Origin: Microbacterium sp. MYb54
Lineage (GTDB): Bacteria > Actinomycetota > Actinomycetes > Actinomycetales > Microbacteriaceae
Direction of reading: 5' to 3'
DNA: 64,000 nucleotides
NCBI RefSeq assembly: GCF_002979515.1
Contig: NZ_PCPA01000002.1
Location: forward strand, 186,001-250,000
A model generated the notes under the pieces. It was not told the origin of the DNA, searched no databases, and saw only the letters and a program-made list of their open reading frames with translations. Shown here piece by piece: positions 35,294 to 43,377 of this stretch; the stretch's first letter is position 1; every line of letters begins with the position of its first letter. Position numbers and translations under genes: made by a program.

Positions 35294-36685
35294 ATGGGGG
35301 GCATGACCCGTCAGATCCGCTTCAACGCCTTCGACATGAACTGCGTCGCCCACCAGTCGTCCGGCCTGTGGCGGCACCCCGACGACCGCTCCCGCCAGTA
35401 CAACACCATCGGGTACTGGACGGATCTGGCGAAGCTGCTGGAGAGCGCGACCTTCGACGGCATCTTCATCGCCGACGTGCTCGGCACCTACGACGTCTAC
35501 GGCGGCACGAACGAGGCCGCGATCCGCAACGGCGCGCAGGTGCCCGTGAACGACCCGATCCTGCTGGTGAGCGCGATGGCCGCTGTGACCGAGAACCTGG
35601 GCTTCGGCATCACGGCCGGCACCGCGTTCGAGCACCCGTACCCGTTCGCCCGTCGCCTCAGCACACTCGACCACCTCACGCAGGGCCGTGTCGGCTGGAA
35701 CGTCGTGACCGGATACCTGCCCAGTGCCGCGCGCAACATGGGCCAGGAGGACCAGCTCGCGCACGACGACCGCTACGACCACGCGGACGAGTACGTCGAA
35801 GTGCTCTACAAGCTCTGGGAGGGCTCGTGGGAAGACGACGCCGTGGTCGAAGACCGCGAGCGCGGCATCTTCACCGACCCGGCCAAGGTGCACCCGATCG
35901 GGCATGAGGGCAAGCACTTCAGCGTGCCCGGCATCCACATCTCCGAGCCGTCGCCGCAGCGCACCCCGGTGATCTACCAGGCCGGCGCGAGCCCGCGCGG
36001 GGTGAAGTTCGCGGCCGAGAACGCCGAGGCCATCTTCGTCGCGGCGCCCTCGAAGGAGGTACTCGCCGGCACCGTCAAGCGCATCCGCGACGCTCTCGAG
36101 GCGGCGGGCCGTGACCGCTACGACGCTCGCATCTACACGCTGCTCACCGTGATCACCGCAGCGACCAGCGAAGAGGCCACAGCGAAGCACGCCGAGTACC
36201 TCTCTTATGCGAGCCCCGAGGGCGCGCTCACGTTCATGTCGGGATGGATGGGCGTCGACCTGTCGCAGTATGCCGAGGACGAACCGGTCGGGAACGTCGA
36301 GTCGAACGCGATCCAGTCGGTGCTGCAGCACCTCAAGGAAGAGGCCGACCTCGGTCGCGAATGGACCGTCGGCGACTTCGGACGCCACAACGCGATCGGC
36401 GGCCTCGGCCCCACGATCGTCGGATCAGGCGTCGAGATCGCCGACGAGCTGCAGTCCTGGGTGGAGGAGACCGACATCGACGGCTTCAACCTCGCCTACG
36501 CGGTCACCCCCGGCACCTGGCAGGACATCATCGAGCACGTGATCCCGGTACTCCGCGAGCGTGGCGTCTACCCCGAGGGGTACGCGCCCGGAACGCTGCG
36601 CAACAAGCTCCACGGCCGTGGCGACCGCGTGCAGGACACGCACCGCGCCGCGAAGTACCGGGTCGGGGCGTTCGCCAAGGCGTGA
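35294..36685 (+). CDS. NtaA/SnaA/DszA-type FMN-dependent monooxygenase
   Basis: A 463-residue luciferase-like flavin monooxygenase. Family signatures: QIRFNAFDMNCVAHQSSGLW at the start, VGWNVVTGYLPSAARNMG (about residues 136-153), the tyrosine/aspartate-rich YDHADEYVEVLYKLWEGSW, and VIYQAGASPRGVKFAAENAE (about 228-247). Relatives oxidise nitrilotriacetate, EDTA, dibenzothiophene sulfone or alkyl compounds with reduced FMN from a separate reductase, which is not encoded nearby. ATG at 35303 is an alternative start and fits homologues, but its G-run is too close for a ribosome-binding site. It is divergent from the SahH-like gene. Confidence 0.9.
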   Translation: MGGMTRQIRFNAFDMNCVAHQSSGLWRHPDDRSRQYNTIGYWTDLAKLLESATFDGIFIADVLGTYDVYGGTNEAAIRNGAQVPVNDPILLVSAMAAVTENLGFGITAGTAFEHPYPFARRLSTLDHLTQGRVGWNVVTGYLPSAARNMGQEDQLAHDDRYDHADEYVEVLYKLWEGSWEDDAVVEDRERGIFTDPAKVHPIGHEGKHFSVPGIHISEPSPQRTPVIYQAGASPRGVKFAAENAEAIFVAAPSKEVLAGTVKRIRDALEAAGRDRYDARIYTLLTVITAATSEEATAKHAEYLSYASPEGALTFMSGWMGVDLSQYAEDEPVGNVESNAIQSVLQHLKEEADLGREWTVGDFGRHNAIGGLGPTIVGSGVEIADELQSWVEETDIDGFNLAYAVTPGTWQDIIEHVIPVLRERGVYPEGYAPGTLRNKLHGRGDRVQDTHRAAKYRVGAFAKA

Positions 36686-36772
36686 TCTCTGTCACTTTTC
36701 GAATCGAGCAACTGGTGGCTGCGGAGGTCGCTTCCACAGCATGCTGCACGATTCGAAGGATGCCCCACAGAC

Positions 36773-38098
36773 CTATCTGATGCCGGTATCAGACCAGGAC
36801 GAGTCCGCGTTGTCGATGGCGATCGCAACCCTGATGTTGCGGTTCGCCAGATCTTGGATGACCTGCACATGGGGGTGGATTCGGCCGATCGACCCATGCG
36901 GATGACTGGCTTCCACTGTGACCAGGTCAAGGTTCGGCATCACGTCCCAGAGCGTACCGTTCGAGTCCAGCCGTGATCCATGGTGAGGCGCCGAAGACAC
37001 GCCAACCCTGTCGAGGCGTGCTGTCCCGAGCACGTCGATCATCGCCTGCACGTGCGCCGGCCTCAGGAGCCCGGCATCGCCGGTACCGAGCCAGCCGGGA
37101 GCGCGAGGCACCGATGTCGGATCTACCACAAGCGGCTTCCAGCCGCGCCGATACCGGGCCCACCGGTAGGGCGAGACCGGACCGGAATACACGCACAGTG
37201 TCGAGAGGTTGGCGCCGGTGCGTGCCGCGGATGGCCTGTCCTTCACCGGCAGAGTGCGGTGGTGCTTCCGCACGGCGGCATGGAATGCCTTCGTCAGGTT
37301 CGTGTCATTCAGAAGTCGACGCAGGTCGTCCGATGAGCACTGCGAGAGTGGCTTCCCGATGACCTTTTCAGCGATGACGCGGACCTGGGCCGAGCCCTCG
37401 AGCGCGGACCGGGTCGCATACGGCACGACCTCCCAGAGCGGATCTTGAGTCCGGGTCGCTCCCCCCGCCGTGATGAGTCCGATATACCCACTTGAATCAA
37501 ATGTCGTCGCCTCGTCGTAGGCATCGTTCACGCCGTCGACCACCGAATCCACGTCAGCGCGGGGCGGAGGAACCGGGTCCTGAGAAGGGGAAACACGTGT
37601 CAGGGTCGCCCCCGGGAAGCGTTCGACGAACACTGCTTCGGGGTCTGCCGCCAATGATGCGAAGGCGTCTCGCTCGGTCGACGCCGTGGACCCGGTGTCG
37701 GCGACGACATCGAGCTCACCGACCGCGAAGAGCGCTTCGACCGGGGTAAGAATCGGGGCCCAGACGCGAGTGACGCCAATGGATCGGTCCTTCAGCGCCG
37801 CGGCGAGTAAGTCCAGGCCGTTGACGTGGTCCATGTCGAAATGTGAGATGGCGAGCAGATCGACCGTCCCGCCACGCGGCACGGTGCGCACCATGCGATC
37901 GATCGCGCCGGAGAGAGTGGCACGCGGGTTCTTTCCTGTACCCGCCCCGCAGTCGTAGATCAGTCGCAGACTCGTCGGGTTTCCGACTTTCTCTGTCGCG
38001 TCGCGCTTCAACGGCTGGAAATTCACCGCCTGCGAATTGAATCCGCCATGCCCAACGCCCCATTGCGTCGCGTCGAGCGTGTACCTTCCTTGCCACAT
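36773..38098 (-). CDS. Stand-alone MBL-fold metallohydrolase, ComEC C-terminal-like
   Basis: A 441-residue cytoplasmic protein. The metallo-beta-lactamase metal motif reads SHFDMDHVNGLD (about residues 85-96), i.e. HxDxDH rather than HxHxDH, followed by a late VSSAPHHGSR segment and SHPHGSIGRIHPH near the C-terminus. This order resembles the nuclease-like domain of ComEC/Rec2, but the membrane part of ComEC is missing. About 200 residues between the motifs match nothing I recognise. The start is chosen for CAGGATGA 5-7 nt upstream. Local GC is visibly lower (about 60% where counted) than in flanking genes, suggesting horizontal transfer. Similar isolated MBL proteins occur in defence loci; no partner is present here. 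Confidence 0.75.
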   Translation of the reverse strand: MWQGRYTLDATQWGVGHGGFNSQAVNFQPLKRDATEKVGNPTSLRLIYDCGAGTGKNPRATLSGAIDRMVRTVPRGGTVDLLAISHFDMDHVNGLDLLAAALKDRSIGVTRVWAPILTPVEALFAVGELDVVADTGSTASTERDAFASLAADPEAVFVERFPGATLTRVSPSQDPVPPPRADVDSVVDGVNDAYDEATTFDSSGYIGLITAGGATRTQDPLWEVVPYATRSALEGSAQVRVIAEKVIGKPLSQCSSDDLRRLLNDTNLTKAFHAAVRKHHRTLPVKDRPSAARTGANLSTLCVYSGPVSPYRWARYRRGWKPLVVDPTSVPRAPGWLGTGDAGLLRPAHVQAMIDVLGTARLDRVGVSSAPHHGSRLDSNGTLWDVMPNLDLVTVEASHPHGSIGRIHPHVQVIQDLANRNIRVAIAIDNADSSWSDTGIR

Positions 38099-38150
38099 GC
38101 ACTCATCCTGCCGTGTGCATGCCACGGTCGCGGAATCAGGTGATGCCCGG

Positions 38151-38327
38151 TCAGTCGTCGCTGCGGCTGAAGAGGCCCCGGATCACGAGATAGACGACCA
38201 CGGCGACGACCGCGACGATCATGAGCTTGAAGAAGAAGGCGAGCACCGAGAACAGCGCGGTCACGATCCACCACGCGATCACGACGGCGAGGATGACGCC
38301 GAGGATGGTCCAGATATTCTTGGTCAT
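38151..38327 (-). CDS. Small two-helix membrane protein (58 aa)
   Basis: The translated product begins MTKNIWTILGVILAVVIAWW, continues with a second hydrophobic segment after an FFFKL turn, and ends VIRGLFSRSDD. It has two membrane helices and a polar C-terminus. GGAGGC lies just before the ATG. Start context, hydrophobicity and third-position GC all support a real gene. I do not recognise a family; such small proteins are common in Microbacteriaceae. It starts 9 bp after the stop of the next minus-strand gene and could be co-transcribed with it. Confidence 0.72.
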   Translation of the reverse strand: MTKNIWTILGVILAVVIAWWIVTALFSVLAFFFKLMIVAVVAVVVYLVIRGLFSRSDD

Positions 38328-38336
38328 GCCTCCAGC

Positions 38337-38702
38337 CTACGGAGTCGAGGCTGTGGGCACCTCGTCGAGCGACCGGTAGACCAGGAGCCCGAGCTGCTGG
38401 GCGATCTCGACGTCCTTGTCGGCGCCGGAGGACTCTCCCGGCAGACGCAGTACGGCGTCGCAGTGCTGCAGCAGTCGGCGGGCCGTCTCGTACATGACGT
38501 CACCCTCCGCCGCGGCCTCCGGATCGACGGTTCGCAGAACCGGAAGCGCGACCCATTCTCCGATCATCGGCACGTGGCCGAGGCGGAAGATCGGACCGGA
38601 TGCCTCCTCGAGACGGGCCAAGTTCTGGGAGATGAGGGCAGGGTCGCCGCCGGTGCCGGAGCGGTAGGGGCCGGCGATCAGGATCAGGAGTGGTTTTGTC
38701 AT
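38337..38702 (-). CDS. DUF4406-like / nucleoside 2-deoxyribosyltransferase-fold protein
   Basis: A 121-residue protein. LLILIAGPYRSG at the N-terminus, GHVPMIGEWVALPVLR (about residues 44-59) and the C-terminal CDAVLRLPGESSGADKDVEI (about 82-101) follow the DUF4406/YtoQ-like pattern of nucleoside deoxyribosyltransferase folds. The GES-GADKDVE acid corresponds to the catalytic Glu region of that fold. Activity is unproven. TACAGT ends 7 nt before this ATG, so the transcript may be leaderless. It is divergent from the DeoR gene. Confidence 0.8.
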   Translation of the reverse strand: MTKPLLILIAGPYRSGTGGDPALISQNLARLEEASGPIFRLGHVPMIGEWVALPVLRTVDPEAAAEGDVMYETARRLLQHCDAVLRLPGESSGADKDVEIAQQLGLLVYRSLDEVPTASTP

Positions 38703-38725
38703 GGGGATGACTGTAATCTGAATCA

Positions 38726-38739
38726 TGCACAATCGTGCA
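38726..38739. promoter_or_regulatory. Inverted repeat, candidate DeoR operator
   Basis: TGCAC-AATC-GTGCA is a 5-bp perfect inverted repeat 17 bp upstream of the DeoR-family start, between it and the divergent deoxyribosyltransferase-like gene. Confidence 0.5.
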
Positions 38740-38756
38740 ACTTCGTGAGGAAACAC

Positions 38757-39506
38757 ATGCTCGCCGCTCAGCGCAAAGACCACCTGCTCGACCTTCTCGA
38801 CAGTGACGGACGGGTCGTGGCCAAAGCCGTCGCCGACGAGCTCGGCGTGTCGGAAGATGCGATCCGGCGCGACCTCCGAGAGCTCGCCGAAGAGGGAAAG
38901 CTCCTGCGCGTGTACGGCGGCGCCCTCCCGGTCCCCGCGGCCGACCGCCCGGTGCAGGAGCGGCATGACCTGGCGACCGAGAGCAAGGAGAGGGTCGCGC
39001 GACAGGCCGTCGCGAGCATCCGCCCCGGGTCGACGATCGTGCTCGACGCCGGTACCACCACCGTCGCCATGGCCCACCTCCTGCCCTCAGGCGCCGGTAT
39101 CACGGTGATCACCCCGAGTCCCGCCGTCGCCCTCGCCGTCGCCGAGCACTCCGACGCCCGCGTGATCATGATCGGCGGCGAGCTCACCCGGCACTCTCTG
39201 GTGGCCGGGGGTGGACTCGCGATGGAGGCGATCCAGCACCTCGCGGCCGACATGTTCTTCGTCGGCGTGACGGGCGTCGACCCCGTGCACGGCCTCACCA
39301 CCGGCGAGCTAGACGATGCGGTCACGAAACGGGCGATCGCCTCGCGATGCGCCGAGACCTTCGTGCTCGCCAGCGAGGAGAAGATCGGCGCCGCCTCGCG
39401 CTACCCCGTGCTGCCGTTCGACGCCGTCACCGCGATCATCACCGACCCGCTCGACGAGAACGTGCTGATCGGCGATGTCATGGGGCAGGTCAGCGGTCGG
39501 GCGTGA
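38757..39506 (+). CDS. DeoR-family transcriptional regulator
   Basis: A 249-residue repressor. The N-terminal helix-turn-helix is RKDHLLDLLDSDGRVVAKAV, then DELGVSEDAIRRDLRELAEE (about residues 6-45). The sugar-phosphate sensor domain shows VLDAGTTTVAMAHLLP (about 98-113), VIMIGGELTRHSLVAGG and FVGVTGVDPVHGLTT. Typical effectors are phosphosugars. GTGAGGA precedes the ATG. Its targets are not obvious; the divergent DUF4406 gene is the nearest candidate. Its 3' end overlaps the convergent MerR gene by 17 bp. Confidence 0.92.
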   Translation: MLAAQRKDHLLDLLDSDGRVVAKAVADELGVSEDAIRRDLRELAEEGKLLRVYGGALPVPAADRPVQERHDLATESKERVARQAVASIRPGSTIVLDAGTTTVAMAHLLPSGAGITVITPSPAVALAVAEHSDARVIMIGGELTRHSLVAGGGLAMEAIQHLAADMFFVGVTGVDPVHGLTTGELDDAVTKRAIASRCAETFVLASEEKIGAASRYPVLPFDAVTAIITDPLDENVLIGDVMGQVSGRA

Positions 39507-40236
39507 CGGAAAGCCCCTCCTCCGCGAAGCGATCGGCGAGCAGGTCGTGCAAGTGCCCCGCCGCCCCGAGCAGAGCGACGCTGCGACGGGTGAGGTCGCC
39601 CAGGCGCTCAGTGAGGATGCGCTGCACCTCCCCTGTCCGACCGTGCGTGCGCACTTCGTCGAGGATCCGCGAGACGGCGGGGATGCCGTAACCGCCGGAG
39701 CGAAGGGCGGCTACGACTCGCGCCTCGGTGATCGCGACGGAGCCGTATGAGCGGGTCGACGCGGTGCCACGCAGCGGATGCACGAGCCCCTCGCGTTCCC
39801 AGTGGCGCAGTGCCGAGGAGCGCACGCCGAGAGCCTGGGCGAGTTCGCCGATGGTCATCGCGTCGTCGGCGGCGAACACGTCGTCGGCCTCGGCCACGGC
39901 GACCTCGAGCCCCCTCAGCGCCTCGCGCACTCGGGAGCGCTCGCGGGCGAGCTCCGCATGCAGATCGTCGACCCGCTCGGCGGCATCCTCGACCGAGGCG
40001 CCGGTCAATACGGGCATCAAACGGCGAGCAGGTACCGGTCCGAGCGCGACCGCCATCGCGCGATAGGCCCGCAGCGCCGTGGCGTGCGGCATCCGATACC
40101 GGCGATAGCCGTTCACGCCACGCTCCGCGACAGGGATGACGCCGAGCCTCTCGAGGTCGCGCACCTGCTGCGTCGAGTATCCGACCAGCCGTCCGAGCTG
40201 CACCGTCGTGAATGTCGTGACTTGAGGGTTCTGCAT
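39490..40236 (-). CDS. Regulator with two MerR-type DNA-binding domains
   Basis: A 248-residue protein with two MerR winged-helix modules. The first is TTVQLGRLVGYSTQQVRDLE, then RLGVIPVAERGVNGYRRYR (about residues 9-47). The second is MTIGELAQALGVRSSALRHW, then EREGLVHPLRGTASTRSY (about 128-165). A helical segment of about 60 residues that could form a coiled coil links them, and a short helical tail follows. There are no effector cysteines. A single polypeptide with two such domains may bind DNA as a monomer, or as a dimer on four half-sites. The start follows GGGGAGCGG; in-frame codons upstream lack support. Confidence 0.85.
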   Translation of the reverse strand: MQNPQVTTFTTVQLGRLVGYSTQQVRDLERLGVIPVAERGVNGYRRYRMPHATALRAYRAMAVALGPVPARRLMPVLTGASVEDAAERVDDLHAELARERSRVREALRGLEVAVAEADDVFAADDAMTIGELAQALGVRSSALRHWEREGLVHPLRGTASTRSYGSVAITEARVVAALRSGGYGIPAVSRILDEVRTHGRTGEVQRILTERLGDLTRRSVALLGAAGHLHDLLADRFAEEGLSVTPDR

Positions 40237-40297
40237 CCGCTCCCCTGTCTTTTCGGCGCTCAAGTCCACATAAGCACTTCCGCTTCACCATTGAAGG

Positions 40298-40738
40298 ATG
40301 GAAATGCAGAAGATCATCGACACGGTCCGCGGGCTCGACGGCGTCTTCGTCGTCGAACCCGAAGCCGGCAGTGACTTTCCGGAGCTGTCGTGGGGAGACA
40401 CCTACCTCTACTACGCACCCGATGGGCGGATGCCCGAGCGCACCCAGCCGTACGGGACGATCATCACGAAGGACTACCCCGACGACACCTCGTCCGCCTT
40501 GGATACTCCAGGGCGCTTCCGGGTGAACATCCACGTCGGGCGCGAACAGACGGAGTCGATCGTGGATGCCGACGCCGACCCGACCGCGGCCGACGTGTTC
40601 CACCGGCATCCGCTCTACGGCTCCTCCGGCTGGGTGTGCGTGATCAACCCTGCGGAGCGCACGGCGGATGCGGTGCTCACCCTTCTTCGCGAAGCGCACG
40701 AGGCCGCACGATCACGCATCGAACGCCGAGCGCGGTGA
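40298..40738 (+). CDS. DUF6194-family protein
   Basis: A 146-residue cytoplasmic protein. GLDGVFVVEPEAGSDFPELS, WGDTYLYYAPDGRMPE, PFxT-like PYGTIITKDYP and GSSGWVCVINP are the recurrent blocks of DUF6194. Function is unknown, although members resemble MmcQ/YjbR-like small domains. It is followed 2 bp later by the Imm-5-like gene and is probably in one operon with it. ATG at 40304 is an equally plausible start. Confidence 0.8.
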   Translation: MEMQKIIDTVRGLDGVFVVEPEAGSDFPELSWGDTYLYYAPDGRMPERTQPYGTIITKDYPDDTSSALDTPGRFRVNIHVGREQTESIVDADADPTAADVFHRHPLYGSSGWVCVINPAERTADAVLTLLREAHEAARSRIERRAR

Positions 40739-40740
40739 GC

Positions 40741-41274
40741 ATGACGACCCCACAGGGCATGACCGAGGCGGACCGCCGCACCGTCGCGGTGTGGGCGGCC
40801 GACTGCGCAGAGCGGGTGCTGCCCTTGTTCGAGGCCGAGGCGCCCGACGACGCTCGGGCTCGGGACGCCATCGCCAGGGCGCGGGCGTTCGCACGCGGTG
40901 AGCTCACGGCCGCGGACGAGATCCGTCGCCGCTTCGTCGCAGGCCGGGCTGCCCACAGCGCCACCTCCCCCGCCGGGGTCGCCGCGGCCCGGTCGGCAGC
41001 CCAGGCCGCAGGAGTCGCACACATGGGCGCGCACGCACTCGGAGCAGCCACCTACGCCGCGAAGGCCGCGGGGCTCGCGCATCCTGACACTCCGGATGCC
41101 CGTGCAATCGAGGTGCGCTGGCAGCTGGACGCCCTCTCGCCCGCCGCCGTGGTCGCGCTCCGGCGCCTGCCATCCCTCGGCACCGACGCTGCCGGTCCCC
41201 TCGGCCCCGGGCTCCTCGCCTCCGGCACCCTCGGCGAAGTGATCCGTGAGATCCAGGCGGCCCTCGCCGACTGA
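40741..41274 (+). CDS. Imm-5-like putative immunity protein
   Basis: A 177-residue all-alpha, Ala-rich protein. Residues 10-60 (RTVAVWAADCAERVLPLFEA, then DARARDAIARARAFARGE) and the later AARSAAQAAGVAHMGAHALG and ATYAAKAAGLA helices match the family often labelled putative immunity protein or Imm-5-like. No polymorphic toxin gene is nearby, so immunity is only a family label. It follows the DUF6194 gene by 2 bp. Its last codons lie in a 27-bp tandem duplication. Confidence 0.72.
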   Translation: MTTPQGMTEADRRTVAVWAADCAERVLPLFEAEAPDDARARDAIARARAFARGELTAADEIRRRFVAGRAAHSATSPAGVAAARSAAQAAGVAHMGAHALGAATYAAKAAGLAHPDTPDARAIEVRWQLDALSPAAVVALRRLPSLGTDAAGPLGPGLLASGTLGEVIREIQAALAD

Positions 41275-41314
41275 CTCCTTCGAGCAGCCCTCACCGACTG
41301 ACTCCTTCGAGTCG
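41261..41314 (+). repeat. 27-bp tandem duplication at the 3' end of the Imm-5-like gene
   Basis: Two adjacent 27-bp units (41261-41287 and 41288-41314) match at 24 positions and share the run CCGACTGACTCCTTCGAG. The first unit includes the stop codon of the Imm-5-like gene. It appears to be a recent duplication next to the two-component promoter. Confidence 0.85.
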
Positions 41315-41332
41315 GAGGGGCGAGGCACCCGC

Positions 41333-41365
41333 TTCAGCCCGGATTCAGCGTCGACCGGCCACACT
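41333..41365 (+). promoter_or_regulatory. Two-component system promoter with TTCAG direct repeats
   Basis: TTCAG occurs at 41333 and 41344, 11 bp apart. A -10-like CACACT (41360-41365) lies 6 nt before the response-regulator ATG. OmpR-type regulators bind direct repeats spaced by one helical turn, so this is probably an autoregulatory site. The same layout occurs before the gene at 43438. Confidence 0.65.
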
Positions 41366-41371
41366 GGTGGA

Positions 41372-42049
41372 ATGCGGATCCTGGTGGTTGACGACGAGGT
41401 GCGCCTCGCCGAGGGCGTGCGCCGCGGGCTCGAGGCCGAGGGCTTCGCCGTCGACGTCGCGCACAACGGCGTCGACGGACTCTGGCGTGCGCGCGAGACG
41501 CGGTACGACGCGATCGTGCTCGACCTGATGATGCCGGGCATGAGCGGGTGGAAGGTGTGCGAAGCGCTCAGGGCCGAGGAGAACTGGACGCCCGTGCTGA
41601 TGCTCACCGCGAAGGACGGCGAGTGGGACCAGGTCGAGGCTCTCGAGACCGGGGCAGACGACTACGTCACCAAGCCGTTCTCGTTCGCGATCCTCGTCGC
41701 CCGCCTGCGTGCCCTCGTGCGCCGCGGGGCCGTCGCACGCCCGGCGATCCTCGAAGCGGGAGACCTTCGACTCGACCCCGCCGCGCACCGCGTCTGGCGC
41801 GGTGACACCCCGATAACGCTCACCGCGCGGGAGTTCTCGGTGCTCGAGTATCTGATGCGCCATCGCGGCCAGGTGCTCTCCAAGCGCGCCCTCATCGACG
41901 GGGTCTGGGACGACGACTTCGACGGCGACCCCAACATCGTCGAGGTCTACGTCGGGCATCTGCGCCGCAAGCTCGACAAGCCGTTCGGACGCGAGGCGAT
42001 CGAGACCATCCGCGGTGCGGGCTACCGGCTGGCGGCGAACGGTGGCTAG
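41372..42049 (+). CDS. OmpR-family response regulator
   Basis: A 225-residue regulator. The receiver domain has DDE (MRILVVDDEVRLAE), the phospho-acceptor Asp in AIVLDLMMPGMSGW (about residue 51) and the conserved Lys in GADDYVTKPFSF (about 101). The C-terminal winged helix reads PITLTAREFSVLEYLMRHRG, then VEVYVGHLRRKLDKPF and ETIRGAGYRL. It overlaps its kinase gene by 8 bp. A shared TTCAG motif suggests that it controls its own operon and the membrane protein downstream. Confidence 0.95.
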   Translation: MRILVVDDEVRLAEGVRRGLEAEGFAVDVAHNGVDGLWRARETRYDAIVLDLMMPGMSGWKVCEALRAEENWTPVLMLTAKDGEWDQVEALETGADDYVTKPFSFAILVARLRALVRRGAVARPAILEAGDLRLDPAAHRVWRGDTPITLTAREFSVLEYLMRHRGQVLSKRALIDGVWDDDFDGDPNIVEVYVGHLRRKLDKPFGREAIETIRGAGYRLAANGG

Positions 42050-43358
42050 CCGCGGCTGGCGCTCGGTGCGCGGCAGGACCACGCTCGGGGCGACCGTCGT
42101 CGTGGCCGTCGCACTGCTCGTCGGCGCCTTCTCGTTCTACGGCGTCCTCAGCGCCAGCATCCACGACAGCACGGAGCGTTCAGCGGAGCAGCGCCTGGAG
42201 GAGTTCGCCGAGCGCGCCGGAGGGCCGGGAAGCAAGGGTGTCGAGGGGCTCGACGACGAGATCCTGCAGATCATCGGACCGGACGGATCTGTGCGCGCGG
42301 CCAGCGAAGACGCCAGGGAGAAGTTGGGATCGACCCCGCTCCCGGTCGACGACGATCCGCAGACGATGACCGTCGACGGCGAATCGGTCCTGGTGGTCTC
42401 GGAAGACATCGACGGCGACCAGACCCTCGTGCTCGCCGTATCGATGGACGACGACGCGGAGACCCTGGCCACCGTCGCGACGCTGCTCGCCATCGCCGTC
42501 CCCCTGCTCCTGCTGCTCGTCGCCGTCACCACCTGGCTCGTCGTCGGCCGCGCACTCCGCCCGGTCGAGCGCATCCGCGAAGAGGTCGACGGCATCACAG
42601 CCGAGCGCCTCCATCAGCGCGTGCCGGTGCCCGAGACGGCCGATGAGATCGCCGCACTCGCGACCACCATGAACGGCATGCTCGACCGGCTCGACGCGTC
42701 CGCCACCGCACAACGCCGATTCGTGTCCGATGCCTCGCACGAGCTGCGCTCCCCGCTCGCGACCATCCGTCAGCACGCGGAGCTCGCCCAGGCTCACCCC
42801 GAGGTGACCAGCATCGGCGAGCTCGCCGAGGTCGTCTCGGAAGAAGGGCTCCGGCTGCAGGGCATCGTCGAATCGCTGCTGCTGCTCGCCCGCCTCGACG
42901 AGGGTGCGAGCACGCTCGACGAGGCGGTCGACCTCGACGACTTCGCGCTCAGCGAGGTGCGCCGACTCCGTGCGGCCGGGCTCGACGTCGACGGTTCCGG
43001 CATCCATGCCGCACGGGTGCACGGCGACCCGCGCCTGCTCGGCCAGCTGGTGCGCAACCTGGCAGACAATGCCGCCCGCCACAGTCAAGGCCGGGTGGCG
43101 ATCGGGGTGACCCCCGCGGACGGCTACGTGTTCGTCACGGTCGAAGACGACGGTTCCGGTGTTCCCGTCGAGGAGCGGGAGCGCATCTTCGAGCGGTTCG
43201 TCCGGCTCGACGAGGCCCGCAGCCGCGATGCAGGAGGCAGCGGCCTCGGCCTCGCGATCGCCCGCGGCATCGCCGGCTCGACCCGCGGAACCCTCGTGGT
43301 CGACGACTCCCGCTGGGGCGGCGCACGCTTCGTCCTCACCCTGCCCCTCGCTGCCTGA
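42042..43358 (+). CDS. Sensor histidine kinase
   Basis: A 438-residue kinase with two membrane helices (about residues 14-36 and 145-168) enclosing an acidic extracytoplasmic sensor of about 105 residues. HAMP follows (ALRPVERIREEVDGIT), then the H-box SDASHELRSPLATIRQH, N-box QLVRNLADNAARHS, G1 DDGSGVP, F-box FERFVRLDEARSRDAGGS and G2 GSGLGLAIARGI. The GTG start lies inside the response-regulator stop region, which signals translational coupling. The type resembles kinases beside PepSY genes in other actinobacteria, where cation or envelope stress is suspected; the stimulus here is unknown. Confidence 0.95.
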   Translation: MASRGWRSVRGRTTLGATVVVAVALLVGAFSFYGVLSASIHDSTERSAEQRLEEFAERAGGPGSKGVEGLDDEILQIIGPDGSVRAASEDAREKLGSTPLPVDDDPQTMTVDGESVLVVSEDIDGDQTLVLAVSMDDDAETLATVATLLAIAVPLLLLLVAVTTWLVVGRALRPVERIREEVDGITAERLHQRVPVPETADEIAALATTMNGMLDRLDASATAQRRFVSDASHELRSPLATIRQHAELAQAHPEVTSIGELAEVVSEEGLRLQGIVESLLLLARLDEGASTLDEAVDLDDFALSEVRRLRAAGLDVDGSGIHAARVHGDPRLLGQLVRNLADNAARHSQGRVAIGVTPADGYVFVTVEDDGSGVPVEERERIFERFVRLDEARSRDAGGSGLGLAIARGIAGSTRGTLVVDDSRWGGARFVLTLPLAA

Positions 43359-43377
43359 GCGGCCTGATCGTCGGTTC

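Noticed and set aside
33780..35306. Long plus-strand open frame opposite the SahH-like gene
   Set aside because: The translation is Arg/Asp/His-rich without family motifs, while the minus strand has SahH signatures and a coupled deaminase.
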